The translations under genes were made by a program, and so were the position numbers. The notes under the pieces were generated by a model that saw nothing but the letters and a program-made list of their open reading frames with translations, was not told the origin of the DNA and did not search any database. Positions 10,509 through 19,532 of a DNA stretch of 64,000 nucleotides are shown here, in pieces (position 1 is the stretch's first letter; each line of letters starts with the position of its first letter). The stretch lies in contig AMYZ01000001.1 in assembly GCA_000335715.1 (NCBI GenBank), positions 124,001 to 188,000 on the forward strand. Direction: 5' to 3'. This DNA is from a beta proteobacterium L13. Its GTDB lineage: Bacteria > Pseudomonadota > Gammaproteobacteria > Burkholderiales > Chromobacteriaceae.

Positions 10509-12869
10509 ATGCAATTTTCCGAACAATGGCTGCGCAGCCGCGTTAACCCGTCGCTGAGCACCGATGAGCTGTCCTACCTGCTGACCATGGCAGGCCTGGA
10601 AGTAGAAGACGTTGTTGCTGCCGCCCCGGCCTTTACCGGCGTGGTAGTGGGCGAAGTAAAAGAATGTGAACAGCACGAAAACGCTGACCGCCTGCGTGTG
10701 ACCAAGGTCGACGTGGGCAGCGGCGAGCTGGTGCAGATCGTGTGCGGCGCGCCGAACGTGGCCGTGGGCGTAAAGGTACCATGCGCCTTGCCAGGCGCCA
10801 TCCTGCCGGGCGATTTCAAGATCAAGCCGACCAAGATGCGTGGCGTGGAATCCGGCGGCATGCTGTGCTCCGGCAAAGAGCTGGGCGTGCCTGATGAAGT
10901 AGACGGCCTGATGTTGCTGCCGGCTGACGCGCCGGTTGGCCAGAATATCCGCGACTACTTGGGTCTGGACGACAGCCTGTTCACGCTGAAAATCACGCCG
11001 AACCGTGCCGATTGCCTGTCTATCCGCGGTATCGCCCGCGAAGTGGCCGCGCTGACCGGTAGCCCGCTGGCCGCCTGGGATATCGCCGCTGTGGCGCCGC
11101 AGACTGACAGCAAACTGGCCGTCGCCATTGCCGACAACGCGCCGTGTGGCCGCTACGTTGGCCGCGTGGTGAAAAACGTGAACGCCGCCGCGCCTACGCC
11201 AGACTGGATGAAGCGCCGTCTGGAGCGTTCCGGCCTGCGCTCCATTTCCGCCATCGTCGATATCACCAACTACATTCTGCTGGAGCAGGGCCAGCCGATG
11301 CACGCCTTTGATCTGGGCAAGATCAACGGTGGCATCACCGTGCGCATGGCTGCTGCCGGCGAAAAGCTGGTGTGCCTGAACGAAAAAGAAGTGGCACTGA
11401 CGCCTGACCTGATGGTGATTGCCGACGACCAGCAGCCGCTGGCCATCGCCGGCATCATGGGCGGGCTGGACAGTGGTGTGACTACCGCCAGTCGCGATAT
11501 CTTCCTGGAAAGTGCCTTCTTCCAGCCCGAAGCCATCGCCGGCAAAGCCCGCGCACTGGGCTTCGGCTCCGACTCCAGCTACCGCTACGAACGTGGTGTG
11601 GATTTTGCCCTGCAGACTGAAGCCATCGAGCGCGCTACCGCGCTGGTGCAGGAAATCTGCGGTGGCGAAGCCGGCCCGCTGACCGAAACCGTCGGTCAGC
11701 TGCCGCAGCGCAGCAGCGTCACGGTACGCACCGCCCGCGTTGCCCGTGTGCTGGGTGTGGCGCTGGCGGCCGAGCAGATCGCTGCCATCTTTACCCGCCT
11801 GGGCCTGGCTTTCGAGCAAAACGACGCAGGTTTTGTGGTGAGCGCGCCGAGCTTCCGTTTCGATATCGAGATCGAAGAAGACCTGATCGAAGAAATCGCC
11901 CGCGTGTATGGCTACGACAATATTCCGGCCGATGCGCCGTTGGCCGCGCAAACCATGCTGCCACAGCCAGAAGGCCTGCGCCTGCGCAGCGAAGTACGCC
12001 GCCTGCTGGCTGGCCGCGATTTCCAGGAAATCGTCAGCTACGCCTTTGTGGAAGAAAAATGGGAGCGCGACTTTGCCGGTAACGCTAACCCGGTACGCCT
12101 GATTAACCCGATTGCCAGCCAGATGAGCGTAATGCGCTCCAGCCTGATTGGCGGCCTGGTGGATACCCTTGCGGCCAACCTGAACCGCAAACACAGCCGT
12201 GTGCGCGTATTCGAGATTGCTCGCGTGTTCCACAAACAGGCCGACGGCAGCGTGCAGCAGCCGGAAGTGATTGCCGGTCTGGCGCATGGTGGCCGTGTGG
12301 ACGAGCAGTGGGCCAGTAAGGCAGAGCGTGTCGATTTCTATGACATCAAGGCCGATGTGGAAGCGCTGCTGTACCCGCGCATGGCGGAATACCGCAAGGC
12401 CGCGCACCCGGCATTTCACCCGGGCCGCTGCGCCGAGGTGCTGCTGAATGGCGCCGTGATTGGCGTGCTGGGCGAGCTGCATCCGCAGTGGGTACAGGCT
12501 TATGGTCTGACCAACGCCCCGGTATTGTTCGAGCTGGCAGTAGAAGCGGTCGAGCAGGTTGGCCGCGTGCAGCTGGCACCCGTCAGCAAGTTCCAGCCGG
12601 TACGCCGCGACCTGGCGCTGGTGGTAGCGGAAGACGTGAGCGCTGCTGCCATCCAGCTGGCCATGAAGGCTGCCGCCAGTGCCTTCGTGCGCGAGCTGGC
12701 GCTGTTCGACGTGTACCGCGGCAAGGGCGTGGACGAGGGCAAGAAGAGCCTGGCGTTCCGCATTGTGCTGCAAGCTGCCGATCGCACTTTGGTGGATGAC
12801 GAAGTCGAGCAGGCTGTGGCTGCGATGCTGGCTGCCGCCCAGGCTGCCGGTGCCGTGCTGCGCGCCTGA
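10509..12869 (+). CDS. pheT: Phenylalanyl-tRNA synthetase beta subunit
   Basis: PheT (786 residues; E. coli 795) provides tRNA binding and editing for PheRS. Domains in order: an N-terminal OB-fold tRNA-binding domain (about 40-150, with ENADRLRVTKVDVG), the B3/B4 editing domain (about 210-390), B5 (about 400-470), a catalytic-like core, and a C-terminal FDX-ACB domain (about 690-786, beginning SKFQPVRRDLALVV). It is directly downstream of pheS. A hairpin follows before ihfA. Confidence 0.98.
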   Translation: MQFSEQWLRSRVNPSLSTDELSYLLTMAGLEVEDVVAAAPAFTGVVVGEVKECEQHENADRLRVTKVDVGSGELVQIVCGAPNVAVGVKVPCALPGAILPGDFKIKPTKMRGVESGGMLCSGKELGVPDEVDGLMLLPADAPVGQNIRDYLGLDDSLFTLKITPNRADCLSIRGIAREVAALTGSPLAAWDIAAVAPQTDSKLAVAIADNAPCGRYVGRVVKNVNAAAPTPDWMKRRLERSGLRSISAIVDITNYILLEQGQPMHAFDLGKINGGITVRMAAAGEKLVCLNEKEVALTPDLMVIADDQQPLAIAGIMGGLDSGVTTASRDIFLESAFFQPEAIAGKARALGFGSDSSYRYERGVDFALQTEAIERATALVQEICGGEAGPLTETVGQLPQRSSVTVRTARVARVLGVALAAEQIAAIFTRLGLAFEQNDAGFVVSAPSFRFDIEIEEDLIEEIARVYGYDNIPADAPLAAQTMLPQPEGLRLRSEVRRLLAGRDFQEIVSYAFVEEKWERDFAGNANPVRLINPIASQMSVMRSSLIGGLVDTLAANLNRKHSRVRVFEIARVFHKQADGSVQQPEVIAGLAHGGRVDEQWASKAERVDFYDIKADVEALLYPRMAEYRKAAHPAFHPGRCAEVLLNGAVIGVLGELHPQWVQAYGLTNAPVLFELAVEAVEQVGRVQLAPVSKFQPVRRDLALVVAEDVSAAAIQLAMKAAASAFVRELALFDVYRGKGVDEGKKSLAFRIVLQAADRTLVDDEVEQAVAAMLAAAQAAGAVLRA

Positions 12870-12882
12870 TTTATCTCTGTAG

Positions 12883-12909
12883 GCCACCCGCAGGGCGGGT
12901 GGCGTTTTA
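12883..12909 (+). terminator. Hairpin in the pheT-ihfA spacer
   Basis: GCCACCCGC (12883-12891) pairs perfectly with GCGGGTGGC (12895-12903), followed by GTTTTAT. The T run is short, so it may be a leaky terminator that tunes ihfA relative to pheT. Confidence 0.6.
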
Positions 12910-12934
12910 TCTGATGTTGTAGTGAGGAATTGTC

Positions 12935-13237
12935 ATGACTTTGACCAAAGCCGAGTTGGCCGATCTGCTGTTTGACAAGGTGGGCCTGAACAAGCGCGAA
13001 GCCAAGGACATGGTGGAGTCTTTTTTTGAAGAGATCCGCGCCACCCTGGAAACCGGTACCAGCGTAAAGTTGTCCGGTTTCGGTAATTTCCAGCTGCGCG
13101 ACAAGCCGCAGCGCCCCGGCCGTAACCCGAAAACCGGGGAAGAGATTCCCATCACCGCCCGACGCGTGGTAACTTTCCATGCAAGTCAGAAACTCAAGGG
13201 AATGGTTGAACAACATCATGCCGACAAACAAGGCTGA
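12935..13237 (+). CDS. ihfA: Integration host factor subunit alpha
   Basis: IHF-alpha (100 residues) pairs with IHF-beta to bend DNA sharply at specific sites in the nucleoid. The sequence matches the HU/IHF family throughout, with the beta-arm motif [25 protein letters not shown] near residues 46-70, including the intercalating Pro. The pheT-ihfA linkage is conserved across gamma- and betaproteobacteria. The next gene overlaps its 3' end. Confidence 0.97.
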   Translation: MTLTKAELADLLFDKVGLNKREAKDMVESFFEEIRATLETGTSVKLSGFGNFQLRDKPQRPGRNPKTGEEIPITARRVVTFHASQKLKGMVEQHHADKQG

Positions 13238-13571
13238 GCTGCCGGCGATTCCGGCCAAGCGCTATTTCACGATCGGTGAGGTCAGCGAGCTGACCGGCGT
13301 CAAACAGCACGTGCTGCGCTACTGGGAACAGGAATTTTCCGAGCTGCGTAACGTGAAGCGCCGTGGTAACCGCCGCTATTACCAGCATGGTGAAGTGCTG
13401 CTGGTGCGCAAGATCCGCGATCTGCTGTACGACGATGGTTTTACCCTGCAGGGCGCGCGCCAGCGTTTGCAGGGGGGGAGTGCAGAGCAGGCGCCGCTGA
13501 CGGCCCAGCAAGTGCGGACCGAGCTGCAATCGATTGTAGACTGGCTGGATATTTCGCTTGGCAAAGAGTGA
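13218..13571 (+). CDS. MerR-family DNA-binding regulator
   Basis: A 117-residue protein with an N-terminal MerR winged helix ([27 protein letters not shown], about residues 11-37, then [13 protein letters not shown]). The short C-terminal part lacks the Cys set of metal sensors. I take the ATG at 13218 (MPTNKAEL), which overlaps ihfA by 20 bases and suggests coupled translation; an in-frame ATG at 13179 would add 13 residues. A MerR-like gene after ihfA is a frequent arrangement in proteobacteria. Ligand and targets are unknown. Confidence 0.9.
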   Translation: MPTNKAELPAIPAKRYFTIGEVSELTGVKQHVLRYWEQEFSELRNVKRRGNRRYYQHGEVLLVRKIRDLLYDDGFTLQGARQRLQGGSAEQAPLTAQQVRTELQSIVDWLDISLGKE

Positions 13572-13586
13572 GAATGACTCTATAAT
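13558..13586 (+). promoter_or_regulatory. Sigma-70 type promoter for tRNA-Pro(GGG)
   Basis: TTGGCA (13558-13563) and a perfect TATAAT (13581-13586), 17 bases apart. The promoter overlaps the end of the MerR-like gene, and the tRNA starts 16 bases after the -10 box. Confidence 0.85.
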
Positions 13587-13601
13587 TTTCACCTCTTTAG
13601 T

Positions 13602-13678
13602 CGGGGCGTAGCGCAGCCTGGTAGCGCACCTGCATGGGGTGCAGGGGGTCGGAAGTTCGAATCTTCTCGCCCCGACCA
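13602..13678 (+). tRNA. tRNA-Pro (anticodon GGG)
   Basis: 77 bases, acceptor CGGGGCG/CGCCCCG, anticodon stem CCTGC/GCAGG with loop ATGGGGT giving GGG, and CCA encoded at 13676-13678. It has its own promoter and is followed by a terminator. Confidence 0.97.
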
Positions 13679-13693
13679 AAGAACCAATTCAGC

Positions 13694-13726
13694 AAAAAAG
13701 CCATCCGCACAGCGGGTGGCTTTTTT
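13694..13726. terminator. Intrinsic terminator between tRNA-Pro and the LysR gene
   Basis: AAAAAAGCCATCCGC/GCGGGTGGCTTTTTT (one G-T pair) with a 3-base loop. A-tract on one side and T-tract on the other allow bidirectional use between the convergent tRNA and LysR gene. Confidence 0.9.
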
Positions 13727-13731
13727 GTTTT

Positions 13732-14637
13732 CTAGCTGTCCTGCAGGCCGGCTGGCAGCCCTTGCCGGTAAGCGGCCATTTCGCTGTGTAGCCAGTGGCG
13801 GAAGTCGGCCTGTTTCTGGCTGAGCTGCGGGTGCTGTGGCCAGACCAGCCAGAGTGCCGACGGGTGGGGCACGGTTATCGGGCTGAGCTGGCATAGCCTG
13901 CCATCTGCCAGGTAGCGTGCCACCAGGCTATGCCGCATCAGCGCCAGCCCTTCTCCTTGCAGTACTGCGGCCAATAGCAGGTTACTGTCGTTGATCCAGA
14001 GTGTGCCGGGTGGTGGTTCGGTGACGCGTGCTTGCTGGCACCAGCTGTGCCACGACTCCACGGTATGTACGATGGGGCTGGTTACGATTTCTTCGGCGCT
14101 GGTGGGCAGCTGACCGTGGCGGAAGTGCGGTGCGGCGACGACCACCAGATGTTCCTTCAGCAGCAGCTCTTGTTGCAGGCCTTGCCAGCCGCCGCGGCCC
14201 ATGCGGATACCCATATCAGTCTGGCCGTAAGCCAGCGGCTGGATATCCAGGCTGGCGTGCAGTGTAAGGCTGTACTGCGGGTAACGTTGCCGAAAGCCGG
14301 GCAGGCGCGGCAGCAGCCACTGTTGGGCGAAAGACGGCAGCACTGCCAGCACCAGTTCCTGTTGTGGTGTTTGCTGCTGCAGCAGGCGGGTAGCGTCGGC
14401 CAGCTCGGCCAGCGTGACTCTTACTTTCAGCGCATAGGTGCGCCCGGCCTCGCTTAGCTGCAGCTTGCGGCCAACCTTGCTGAACAGGGCGATAGCCAGC
14501 TGGCTTTCCAGCAGTTTCAGCTGCTGGCTTACCGCTGAGTGGGTAATGCACAGCTCGGTGGCGGCACGGCTGACGCTGCCCAGGCGTGCCACGGCTTCGA
14601 AAGTGCGTAGTGTAGCGAGCGGCGGGAGGGTTTTCAT
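13732..14637 (-). CDS. LysR-type transcriptional regulator (GcvA-like)
   Basis: A 301-residue LysR regulator. Start MKTLPPLATLRTFEAVARLG at 14637 matches the usual N-terminus; an upstream in-frame Met (14664) is less typical. The winged helix with VSRAATELCITHSAVSQQLKLLE spans about residues 17-50, and the two-lobed co-inducer-binding domain about 85-295. It is divergent from the glutathione transferase gene across a 120-base spacer, the usual LTTR arrangement, so regulation of that gene is plausible. The effector is unknown. Confidence 0.9.
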   Translation of the reverse strand: MKTLPPLATLRTFEAVARLGSVSRAATELCITHSAVSQQLKLLESQLAIALFSKVGRKLQLSEAGRTYALKVRVTLAELADATRLLQQQTPQQELVLAVLPSFAQQWLLPRLPGFRQRYPQYSLTLHASLDIQPLAYGQTDMGIRMGRGGWQGLQQELLLKEHLVVVAAPHFRHGQLPTSAEEIVTSPIVHTVESWHSWCQQARVTEPPPGTLWINDSNLLLAAVLQGEGLALMRHSLVARYLADGRLCQLSPITVPHPSALWLVWPQHPQLSQKQADFRHWLHSEMAAYRQGLPAGLQDS

Positions 14638-14757
14638 GTAAGTAATGCTAACGTAAGTGGCCAAAAATGATCGATTTTCAGCATGAATGCGCTCATTTAG
14701 ACTGGCCTGATGTTGTTTTGATTAGCCTTGCTTACCGCACTGCGGCCCGGAGCGCAT

Positions 14758-15396
14758 ATGAATGATTTGGAACTGTATGTTGATAGCCATTTTCTTAGCC
14801 CTTATGCCATGTCGGTGTTCGTGGTGCTGCACGAAAAAGGGCTGCCGTTTCTGTGCCACGGCGTTGATCTGGATAGTGGCGCCAACCTGCAGCCCGATTA
14901 CGCCGTGGCATCGCTCACCGCGCGGGTGCCGTTGCTGGTAGAAGGTGATTTTCGCTTGTCCGAATCATCAGCCATTGCCGAGTACCTGGAGGCGCGTTAC
15001 CCGGCACCGGCGTATGCCGCGGTGTATCCGCAAGACGAACAGCAGCGTGCCCGCGCCCGCCAGCTGCAGGCCTGGCTGCGCAGCGACTTGCTGCCGCTAC
15101 GCCAACAGCGCACAACCGAGGTTGTATTCCTGCGCCCGACCTCCGCGCCACTGGACGCCGCCGGGCAGCAGGCGGCGGCTAAACTGATTCGTGTGGCAGA
15201 AGCTTGTCTAGCGCCTGGTGCGGCCAACCTGTTCGGCGCATGGTGTATTGCCGATACCGACTTGGCGCTGATGCTGCTGCGCTTGGTCAATAATGGCGAC
15301 CCGGTACCGCCAGCGCTGGCCGACTATGCGCGCCAGCAGTGGCAGCGCCCTGCTGTGCAGGCCTGGTTGGCGCAGCAGCTTCAGGCTGTGAACTGA
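14758..15396 (+). CDS. yfcF: Glutathione S-transferase, YfcF-like
   Basis: A 212-residue cytosolic glutathione transferase close to E. coli YfcF. Shared stretches are SPYAMSVFVVLHEKGLPF, RVPLLVEGDFRLSESSAIAEYLE (the glutathione-binding Ser in the ESSAI motif near residues 67-71), RARARQLQAWLRSDLLPLR and FGAWCIADTDLALMLLRLV. YfcF has been linked to peroxide defence. The start ATG at 14758 has CGGAG 7 bases upstream. It is divergent from the LysR regulator and overlaps by one base the ATG of a broken LysE gene. Confidence 0.9.
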   Translation: MNDLELYVDSHFLSPYAMSVFVVLHEKGLPFLCHGVDLDSGANLQPDYAVASLTARVPLLVEGDFRLSESSAIAEYLEARYPAPAYAAVYPQDEQQRARARQLQAWLRSDLLPLRQQRTTEVVFLRPTSAPLDAAGQQAAAKLIRVAEACLAPGAANLFGAWCIADTDLALMLLRLVNNGDPVPPALADYARQQWQRPAVQAWLAQQLQAVN

Positions 15397-16005
15397 TGGA
15401 CTGGGCGTGCTGGCCGCACTGGGTGGCGTTTTGCTGCTGGGGGCGATGAGCCTGGCCCCAGCTTCTGGCTGGTGGTGCAGCTGGCGCTGGGGCAGTCACG
15501 CAGGGTGGCCGTGGCGGCAGCCTTGGGTGTGGGCATAGGGGCTGTCTGTTTTGCCATGTTGGCCGCATCGGGTTGGCAGCGCTGGATTCCCCCGGGGTGT
15601 TTGCAGGCTGTGCACTTGGCCGGCGCAGCCTTTTTGTGCTGGCTGGGCTATCGCATGTGCTGTGGGGCGGGTGTGGGGGTGCCGGCCAGTGCTCGTACTG
15701 CGGGCGTGTAGACGTTGTGGCTGGGTGCGCTGGCTGGGTGCCTGGGGCAGTTATCCAACCCCAAGACGCTGCTGCTGTATGCCGCAGTCTTTGCTGCGCT
15801 CTTGCCCGCGGCGTTGCCACTGGCTGCGCAGTGGCCGGTAGTGTTGGTGGTATGGCTGGTGGAGGCGGGCTGGTATGCCTTGGTGGCGTTTGCTTTTTCT
15901 TCTGCCCGATTACGGCAGATGTATCTGCGCCAGCAGGCTATCGTCGACCGCGCGGCTGCGTTGGCCATGCTGTGCCTGGGGCTGTGGCTGGCGTTTACTG
16001 CCTAA
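15396..16005 (+). pseudogene. LysE/RhtB-type amino acid exporter, disrupted
   Basis: Remnants of a LysE/RhtB membrane exporter are spread over two frames. The N-terminal part (GVLAALGGVLLLGAMSLAP) shifts frame near 15460 into PSFWLVVQLALGQSRRVA, consistent with loss of bases from the conserved P-G-P-x-F motif. The second part is then cut by an in-frame TAG at 15709-15711, after which the rest (LGQLSNPKTLLLYAAVF through LWLAFTA) continues intact to a TAA at 16003-16005. Relative to the opening ATG an additional shift is needed. A sequencing error could explain one lesion but hardly all. Confidence 0.8.
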
Positions 16006-16082
16006 GTGGCATGCGGGTTCAGGCTGGTGTGGTCTGGCTGCTTTCTGCTATGTTGCCGACGGCAGCTTTTTTGCGTTTGGAT

Positions 16083-16328
16083 TCAGGCACCATCCAGATA
16101 GTCGTAGCCCGGCCAGTCCAGCTGGTAGGCAGTGCGGTTTTTCGCGACCAGAATGCGTTTGAGCATGCCGGTGCTGTGCAGGTATTGCAGCTGCTCGCGG
16201 ACGTGGGCAATGTGCCCCGGCGAAGCCTGCCCTAAGCTGCTGACGATACGGTTTTCTTCCAGGCTGCCGGGGGCGCGGCTGCGCAGCATTCTGAGGATGC
16301 TGTAGATCAGGGATTCATCGCGTTGCAT
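16083..16328 (-). CDS. Small winged-helix-like protein of unknown function
   Basis: An 81-residue product starting MQRDESLIYSILRMLRSR. The pattern of a short helix pair, HVREQLQYLHSTGML and then RTAYQLDWPGYDYLDG resembles a winged-helix domain of the kind found in DUF2513-like proteins; this is pattern recognition only. No Shine-Dalgarno is visible. It faces an AT-rich divergent spacer (16329-16409) shared with the DUF1289 gene. Function is not known. Confidence 0.6.
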   Translation of the reverse strand: MQRDESLIYSILRMLRSRAPGSLEENRIVSSLGQASPGHIAHVREQLQYLHSTGMLKRILVAKNRTAYQLDWPGYDYLDGA

Positions 16329-16409
16329 GTGTGTTCGTGTGAATTATTAGTTACATTTATTTATCAATCATATGGCGTTATACGTCAAGAAACATGAATT
16401 TATTATTAC
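16329..16409. other. AT-rich divergent intergenic region
   Basis: 81 bases that are clearly AT-richer than their surroundings (for example ATTATTAGTTACATTTATTT), between two divergent small genes. It likely contains both promoters, although I cannot assign boxes with confidence. AT-rich DNA of this kind is a typical target of nucleoid proteins. Confidence 0.45.
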
Positions 16410-16838
16410 ATGTCATCGTTAAACCAGCAGCCTGATACACCGTGCATCGGCATTTGCTCCACGGCTATTGGCGACGATGTATGCCGTGGCTGTGCGCGTA
16501 CCTTTGGCGAGATCAGTTTCTGGGGGGAGCTCAGCCAGGCAGAAAAAGACCATTGCTGGGCTTGCCTGTCTATACGCAAGGTATGGTTGGCCGTGGTGCG
16601 CCCCTTGCATGGCCACCTTGAGATCTTTCCGCATGATGGCAGCGAATCTGCCAGATTTACCCTGCGTGATGGTGGCGAACTGTTGCTGGGGCAGCCGTAT
16701 CTGGACGGCGAGCGGCGTTTGCTGCCCCTGCGTTACGGCGAGAACGAGCTGACACTGGAGGTATCGTTGGATAGTTGGCCGCAGCAACTCCTGGCCTGGC
16801 TGGCGAAGCAGGCCGGGCAGATGACAGATTTATATTGA
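16410..16838 (+). CDS. DUF1289 family protein with C-terminal extension
   Basis: A 142-residue protein. Residues about 10-55 carry the DUF1289 Cys pattern: C-I-G-I-C near residue 12, DDVCRGCARTFGEISFW near residue 22, and WACLSIRK. Such clustered Cys suggest metal or Fe-S binding. Residues 60-142 form an extra domain without Cys (FTLRDGGELLLGQPYLDGE and so on) that I do not recognise; short DUF1289 proteins lack it. It is followed by a methyltransferase gene 53 bases downstream. Function is unknown. Confidence 0.8.
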   Translation: MSSLNQQPDTPCIGICSTAIGDDVCRGCARTFGEISFWGELSQAEKDHCWACLSIRKVWLAVVRPLHGHLEIFPHDGSESARFTLRDGGELLLGQPYLDGERRLLPLRYGENELTLEVSLDSWPQQLLAWLAKQAGQMTDLY

Positions 16839-16891
16839 GATATCAGTTTATCGAATGCTATGTTCATCCATGATCAATCATGGAGTGCGAT

Positions 16892-17488
16892 ATGGCACAG
16901 GACAGCAGCAAGGCCGATTTCTGGGAAACCCGCTACCAGAGCAATGTCACCCCGTGGGATAGTGCCGGCTTGCCGGCGGGGTTTGTCGAACACGCCAGCG
17001 CCTTGCTGGCCGATGGCCAGGTGCGGCGCGTTCTCATCCCCGGCTGTGGCAGTGCCTACGAGTTGCAGCAACTGGTGGCACAAGGCTGTGATGCCTTGGC
17101 GCTCGATTTCAGCCCTGCCGCCGTAGCGCGCGCGCAGGCTGCTTGCCCGGCACTGGCATCCCGCATTATTGAGGCTGATTTTTTTGCCGATACGGTGTCC
17201 GGCATGTGGGACTGGGTGTACGAGCGAGCCTTTCTGTGTGCGTTGCCACCCACATTGGCCATGCGCTACGCGCAGCGTATGGCATCGCTGATACCGGCTG
17301 GCGGGGTGCTGGCAGGCTACTTCTTTTTGCGCGATCAAGCCAAAGGGCCACCGTTTGGTACCTCTTTGTTCAATTTGCAGCAGTCTCTTGGTCCATACTT
17401 TATGCTGCAAAAGCAGGAGAGGATTGCTGGCTCGCTGTCTGTATTTCACCCTGATGAATATTGGCTTGAATGGCGAAAGCGGCCATGA
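16892..17488 (+). CDS. TPMT-like SAM-dependent methyltransferase
   Basis: A 198-residue class I methyltransferase of the thiopurine methyltransferase superfamily. DFWETRYQSNVTPWD at the N-terminus is the TPMT-type signature, VLIPGCGSAYEL near residue 47 is the SAM-binding motif I, and LDFSPAAV near residue 73 is the acidic post-I loop. Start is the ATG at 16892, which has GGAG 7 bases upstream; an ATG 12 bases earlier overlaps that Shine-Dalgarno. Bacterial relatives methylate selenium, tellurium or small thiols, but the substrate here is not readable. Confidence 0.85.
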   Translation: MAQDSSKADFWETRYQSNVTPWDSAGLPAGFVEHASALLADGQVRRVLIPGCGSAYELQQLVAQGCDALALDFSPAAVARAQAACPALASRIIEADFFADTVSGMWDWVYERAFLCALPPTLAMRYAQRMASLIPAGGVLAGYFFLRDQAKGPPFGTSLFNLQQSLGPYFMLQKQERIAGSLSVFHPDEYWLEWRKRP

Positions 17489-17605
17489 GCTTGACTACTG
17501 TCAACAGCTCCTGAATAGTCAGTGCACTAATTTATAGATAACATGTATAGATTAGTGGTGTTGTGCGCGAAGAGCCTAAATAAAAACGCAAGAGGAGAGC
17601 ATGTG

Positions 17606-19408
17606 ATGGAATGGTTCTGGAAGACGTATTTCCTGATCGAGAAAACCTTCTGGAATTCTCTCACCAAAAAGCTTTGCAGCTTCTTCTTCATCAGCTTGTT
17701 TCAGCTGGTGCTCATTGCCTATGTCTATAATTCGCTTGAGGAAATTCGTAGCCTGGTGAGTGCGCAGCCGCTGGGGCCGGAAAGTTTGCAGCAAGTACAT
17801 GCACTGCTCGATCGTACCATTTACTGGTCTCTGGCAATCTGGGCGGTGTCGCTGGTATTTATTGCCTTCATGGTGTGGTACCTGCGCTATCTGATCGTGC
17901 GGCCGCTTAAAATGATCATTACGATTTTCCGCGAGATTGGCGCGGGTGAGGGCGATTTGTCGCGCGAGATCCCGACGATTACCTACGACGAGATCCGCGA
18001 TTTGTCGTTGTCTTACAACGACTTCCTGCAAAAAATGCGTGAAATCATCAGCAATGTGCGCACCATGACGATGCGCATTGCCATGGATTCGGCACGGACT
18101 CGCAAACATATCAGTGCTTCGGTGAACCATGCTACCCAGCAGGCTGCCCTGGCGGGGCAGGTGAGTGATGCCAGTGCCCGCTCCACGCAAGGGGTGATCC
18201 AGGTGTCGGGCGATACCCAGCAGATTTCCGCTACCACCCTGCATAATCTGGATGTGGCCAAGGCGTCCTATGCCGAGCTGCAAGATGCGGCGCAAAAGAT
18301 CGGTGGCGTCAGCCAGCGCGTGAATACCTTCAATGGCACGGTGGACGAGCTCAATAGCCGCTCTGCCAGCATCAAGACCATTGCCGACCTGATCAAGGAT
18401 GTATCCGAACAAACCAACCTGCTGGCCTTGAATGCTGCCATCGAAGCCGCCAGAGCAGGTGAGGCTGGCCGTGGCTTTGCCGTCGTGGCCGACGAAGTGC
18501 GCAAGCTCGCCGAGCGGGTGAAGGTGGCGACAGATGAAATCAGCGGCAATATCGACGGCATGCTGAGCCTGGTGCAAAACACCAAAGACGAAACCTCTGT
18601 CATTACACGAGACACTGCGCAGGCGCGCGAGGTGGTGGATCGCTCATCGCACCACTTCGGCCGCATGATGGGTGATTTCGAAAGCACCGCCAGCCGCATG
18701 GGGCAGATTGCCACCACCATGGGCGAGTTTGCCAGCTCCAACCAGCAGATTGCGGCCAACGTGAGCGAAATCAGCACGCTGAGCCACTCGGTTTCCTCTA
18801 GCCTGAAGCAGTCCGAGCAAGATTCGGTCGCCCTGTCCCGTGCCGCAGAAGAGGTGCAGGAGCTGGTGGCGCGCTTTGTGTTGGGCGAAGGCATTCTGGA
18901 CGACACCATCAGCCAGGCGCGCCAGGCCTGTGGGGAGCTGGTGCAGCTGCTGCTGCAAGCACAGCAAGACGGCTGTGATATCTTCGACCAGCGCTACCAG
19001 CCCATTGCAGGCACCAACCCGCCCAAGTATCACACCCAGTACGATACGAGGCTGGAGTTGCCATTGCAGAAGGTGTACGACCGCGTGGTGCAGAATGTCA
19101 CCGGCGGACGTTTCTGCCTGCTGGTGGATAACAATGGCTATGCGCCCACACACAACAGTTTTTATTCCAAGCCGCAGACTGGCGACCCGCAACAAGACTT
19201 GGTGGGGAGCCGCGACAAGCGCATTTTCAACGACCCTACCGGCTTGAAATCGGCGCGCAGCAAGCAGCCATTCCTGCTGCAAACCTATATGCGTGACACC
19301 GGCGAGATCCTGTCTGAAATTGCCTTGCCGGTGATGATCAACGACCGTCACTGGGGCGCGATTCGTGTCGGCTTTGACCCTAGCTCCCTGTTTGTCGCCA
19401 AGAACTGA
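17606..19408 (+). CDS. Methyl-accepting chemotaxis protein with a C-terminal sensor-like domain
   Basis: A 600-residue chemoreceptor starting at the ATG at 17606 with AGGAG upstream. It has two membrane helices near residues 25-45 and 75-105 with only a short loop between them, a HAMP region ([21 protein letters not shown]), and the signalling hairpin tip [38 protein letters not shown] near residues 267-303. After the coiled coil it continues for about 150 residues (about 445-595) with [38 protein letters not shown] and a final [19 protein letters not shown], resembling a Cache/PAS-like ligand fold. That places sensing on the cytoplasmic C-terminal side. No W-x-x-F docking tail is present. 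A terminator follows. Confidence 0.92.
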   Translation: MEWFWKTYFLIEKTFWNSLTKKLCSFFFISLFQLVLIAYVYNSLEEIRSLVSAQPLGPESLQQVHALLDRTIYWSLAIWAVSLVFIAFMVWYLRYLIVRPLKMIITIFREIGAGEGDLSREIPTITYDEIRDLSLSYNDFLQKMREIISNVRTMTMRIAMDSARTRKHISASVNHATQQAALAGQVSDASARSTQGVIQVSGDTQQISATTLHNLDVAKASYAELQDAAQKIGGVSQRVNTFNGTVDELNSRSASIKTIADLIKDVSEQTNLLALNAAIEAARAGEAGRGFAVVADEVRKLAERVKVATDEISGNIDGMLSLVQNTKDETSVITRDTAQAREVVDRSSHHFGRMMGDFESTASRMGQIATTMGEFASSNQQIAANVSEISTLSHSVSSSLKQSEQDSVALSRAAEEVQELVARFVLGEGILDDTISQARQACGELVQLLLQAQQDGCDIFDQRYQPIAGTNPPKYHTQYDTRLELPLQKVYDRVVQNVTGGRFCLLVDNNGYAPTHNSFYSKPQTGDPQQDLVGSRDKRIFNDPTGLKSARSKQPFLLQTYMRDTGEILSEIALPVMINDRHWGAIRVGFDPSSLFVAKN

Positions 19409-19421
19409 GTGGTGACGCGAT

Positions 19422-19455
19422 AAGCCCCTCGTGCCGCAAGGTACGGGGGGCTTTG
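19422..19455 (+). terminator. Intrinsic terminator after the chemoreceptor gene
   Basis: AAGCCCCTCGTGCC pairs with GGTACGGGGGGCTT around a GCAA loop, followed by TG. It begins 14 bases after the stop codon. Confidence 0.7.
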
Positions 19456-19478
19456 TCATGCTGGCTTATCCATTAAAA

Positions 19479-19525
19479 GCCTCCTCTGCCTGATAGCAGG
19501 CTATATTGCTAGCAGGCAGAGGAGG
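19479..19525 (+). promoter_or_regulatory. Hairpin sequestering the Shine-Dalgarno of the next gene
   Basis: CCTCCTCTGCCTG (19480-19492) is the exact complement of CAGGCAGAGGAGG (19513-19525). The second arm contains the Shine-Dalgarno AGGAGG (19520-19525), which lies 7 bases before the ATG at 19533. In the mRNA this 13-bp stem would bury the ribosome binding site completely, so translation should need the stem to be opened by heat, a ligand, a small RNA or a helicase. The alternative is a terminator without a U-tract or an operator palindrome. Confidence 0.55.
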
Positions 19526-19532
19526 GCGCTGG

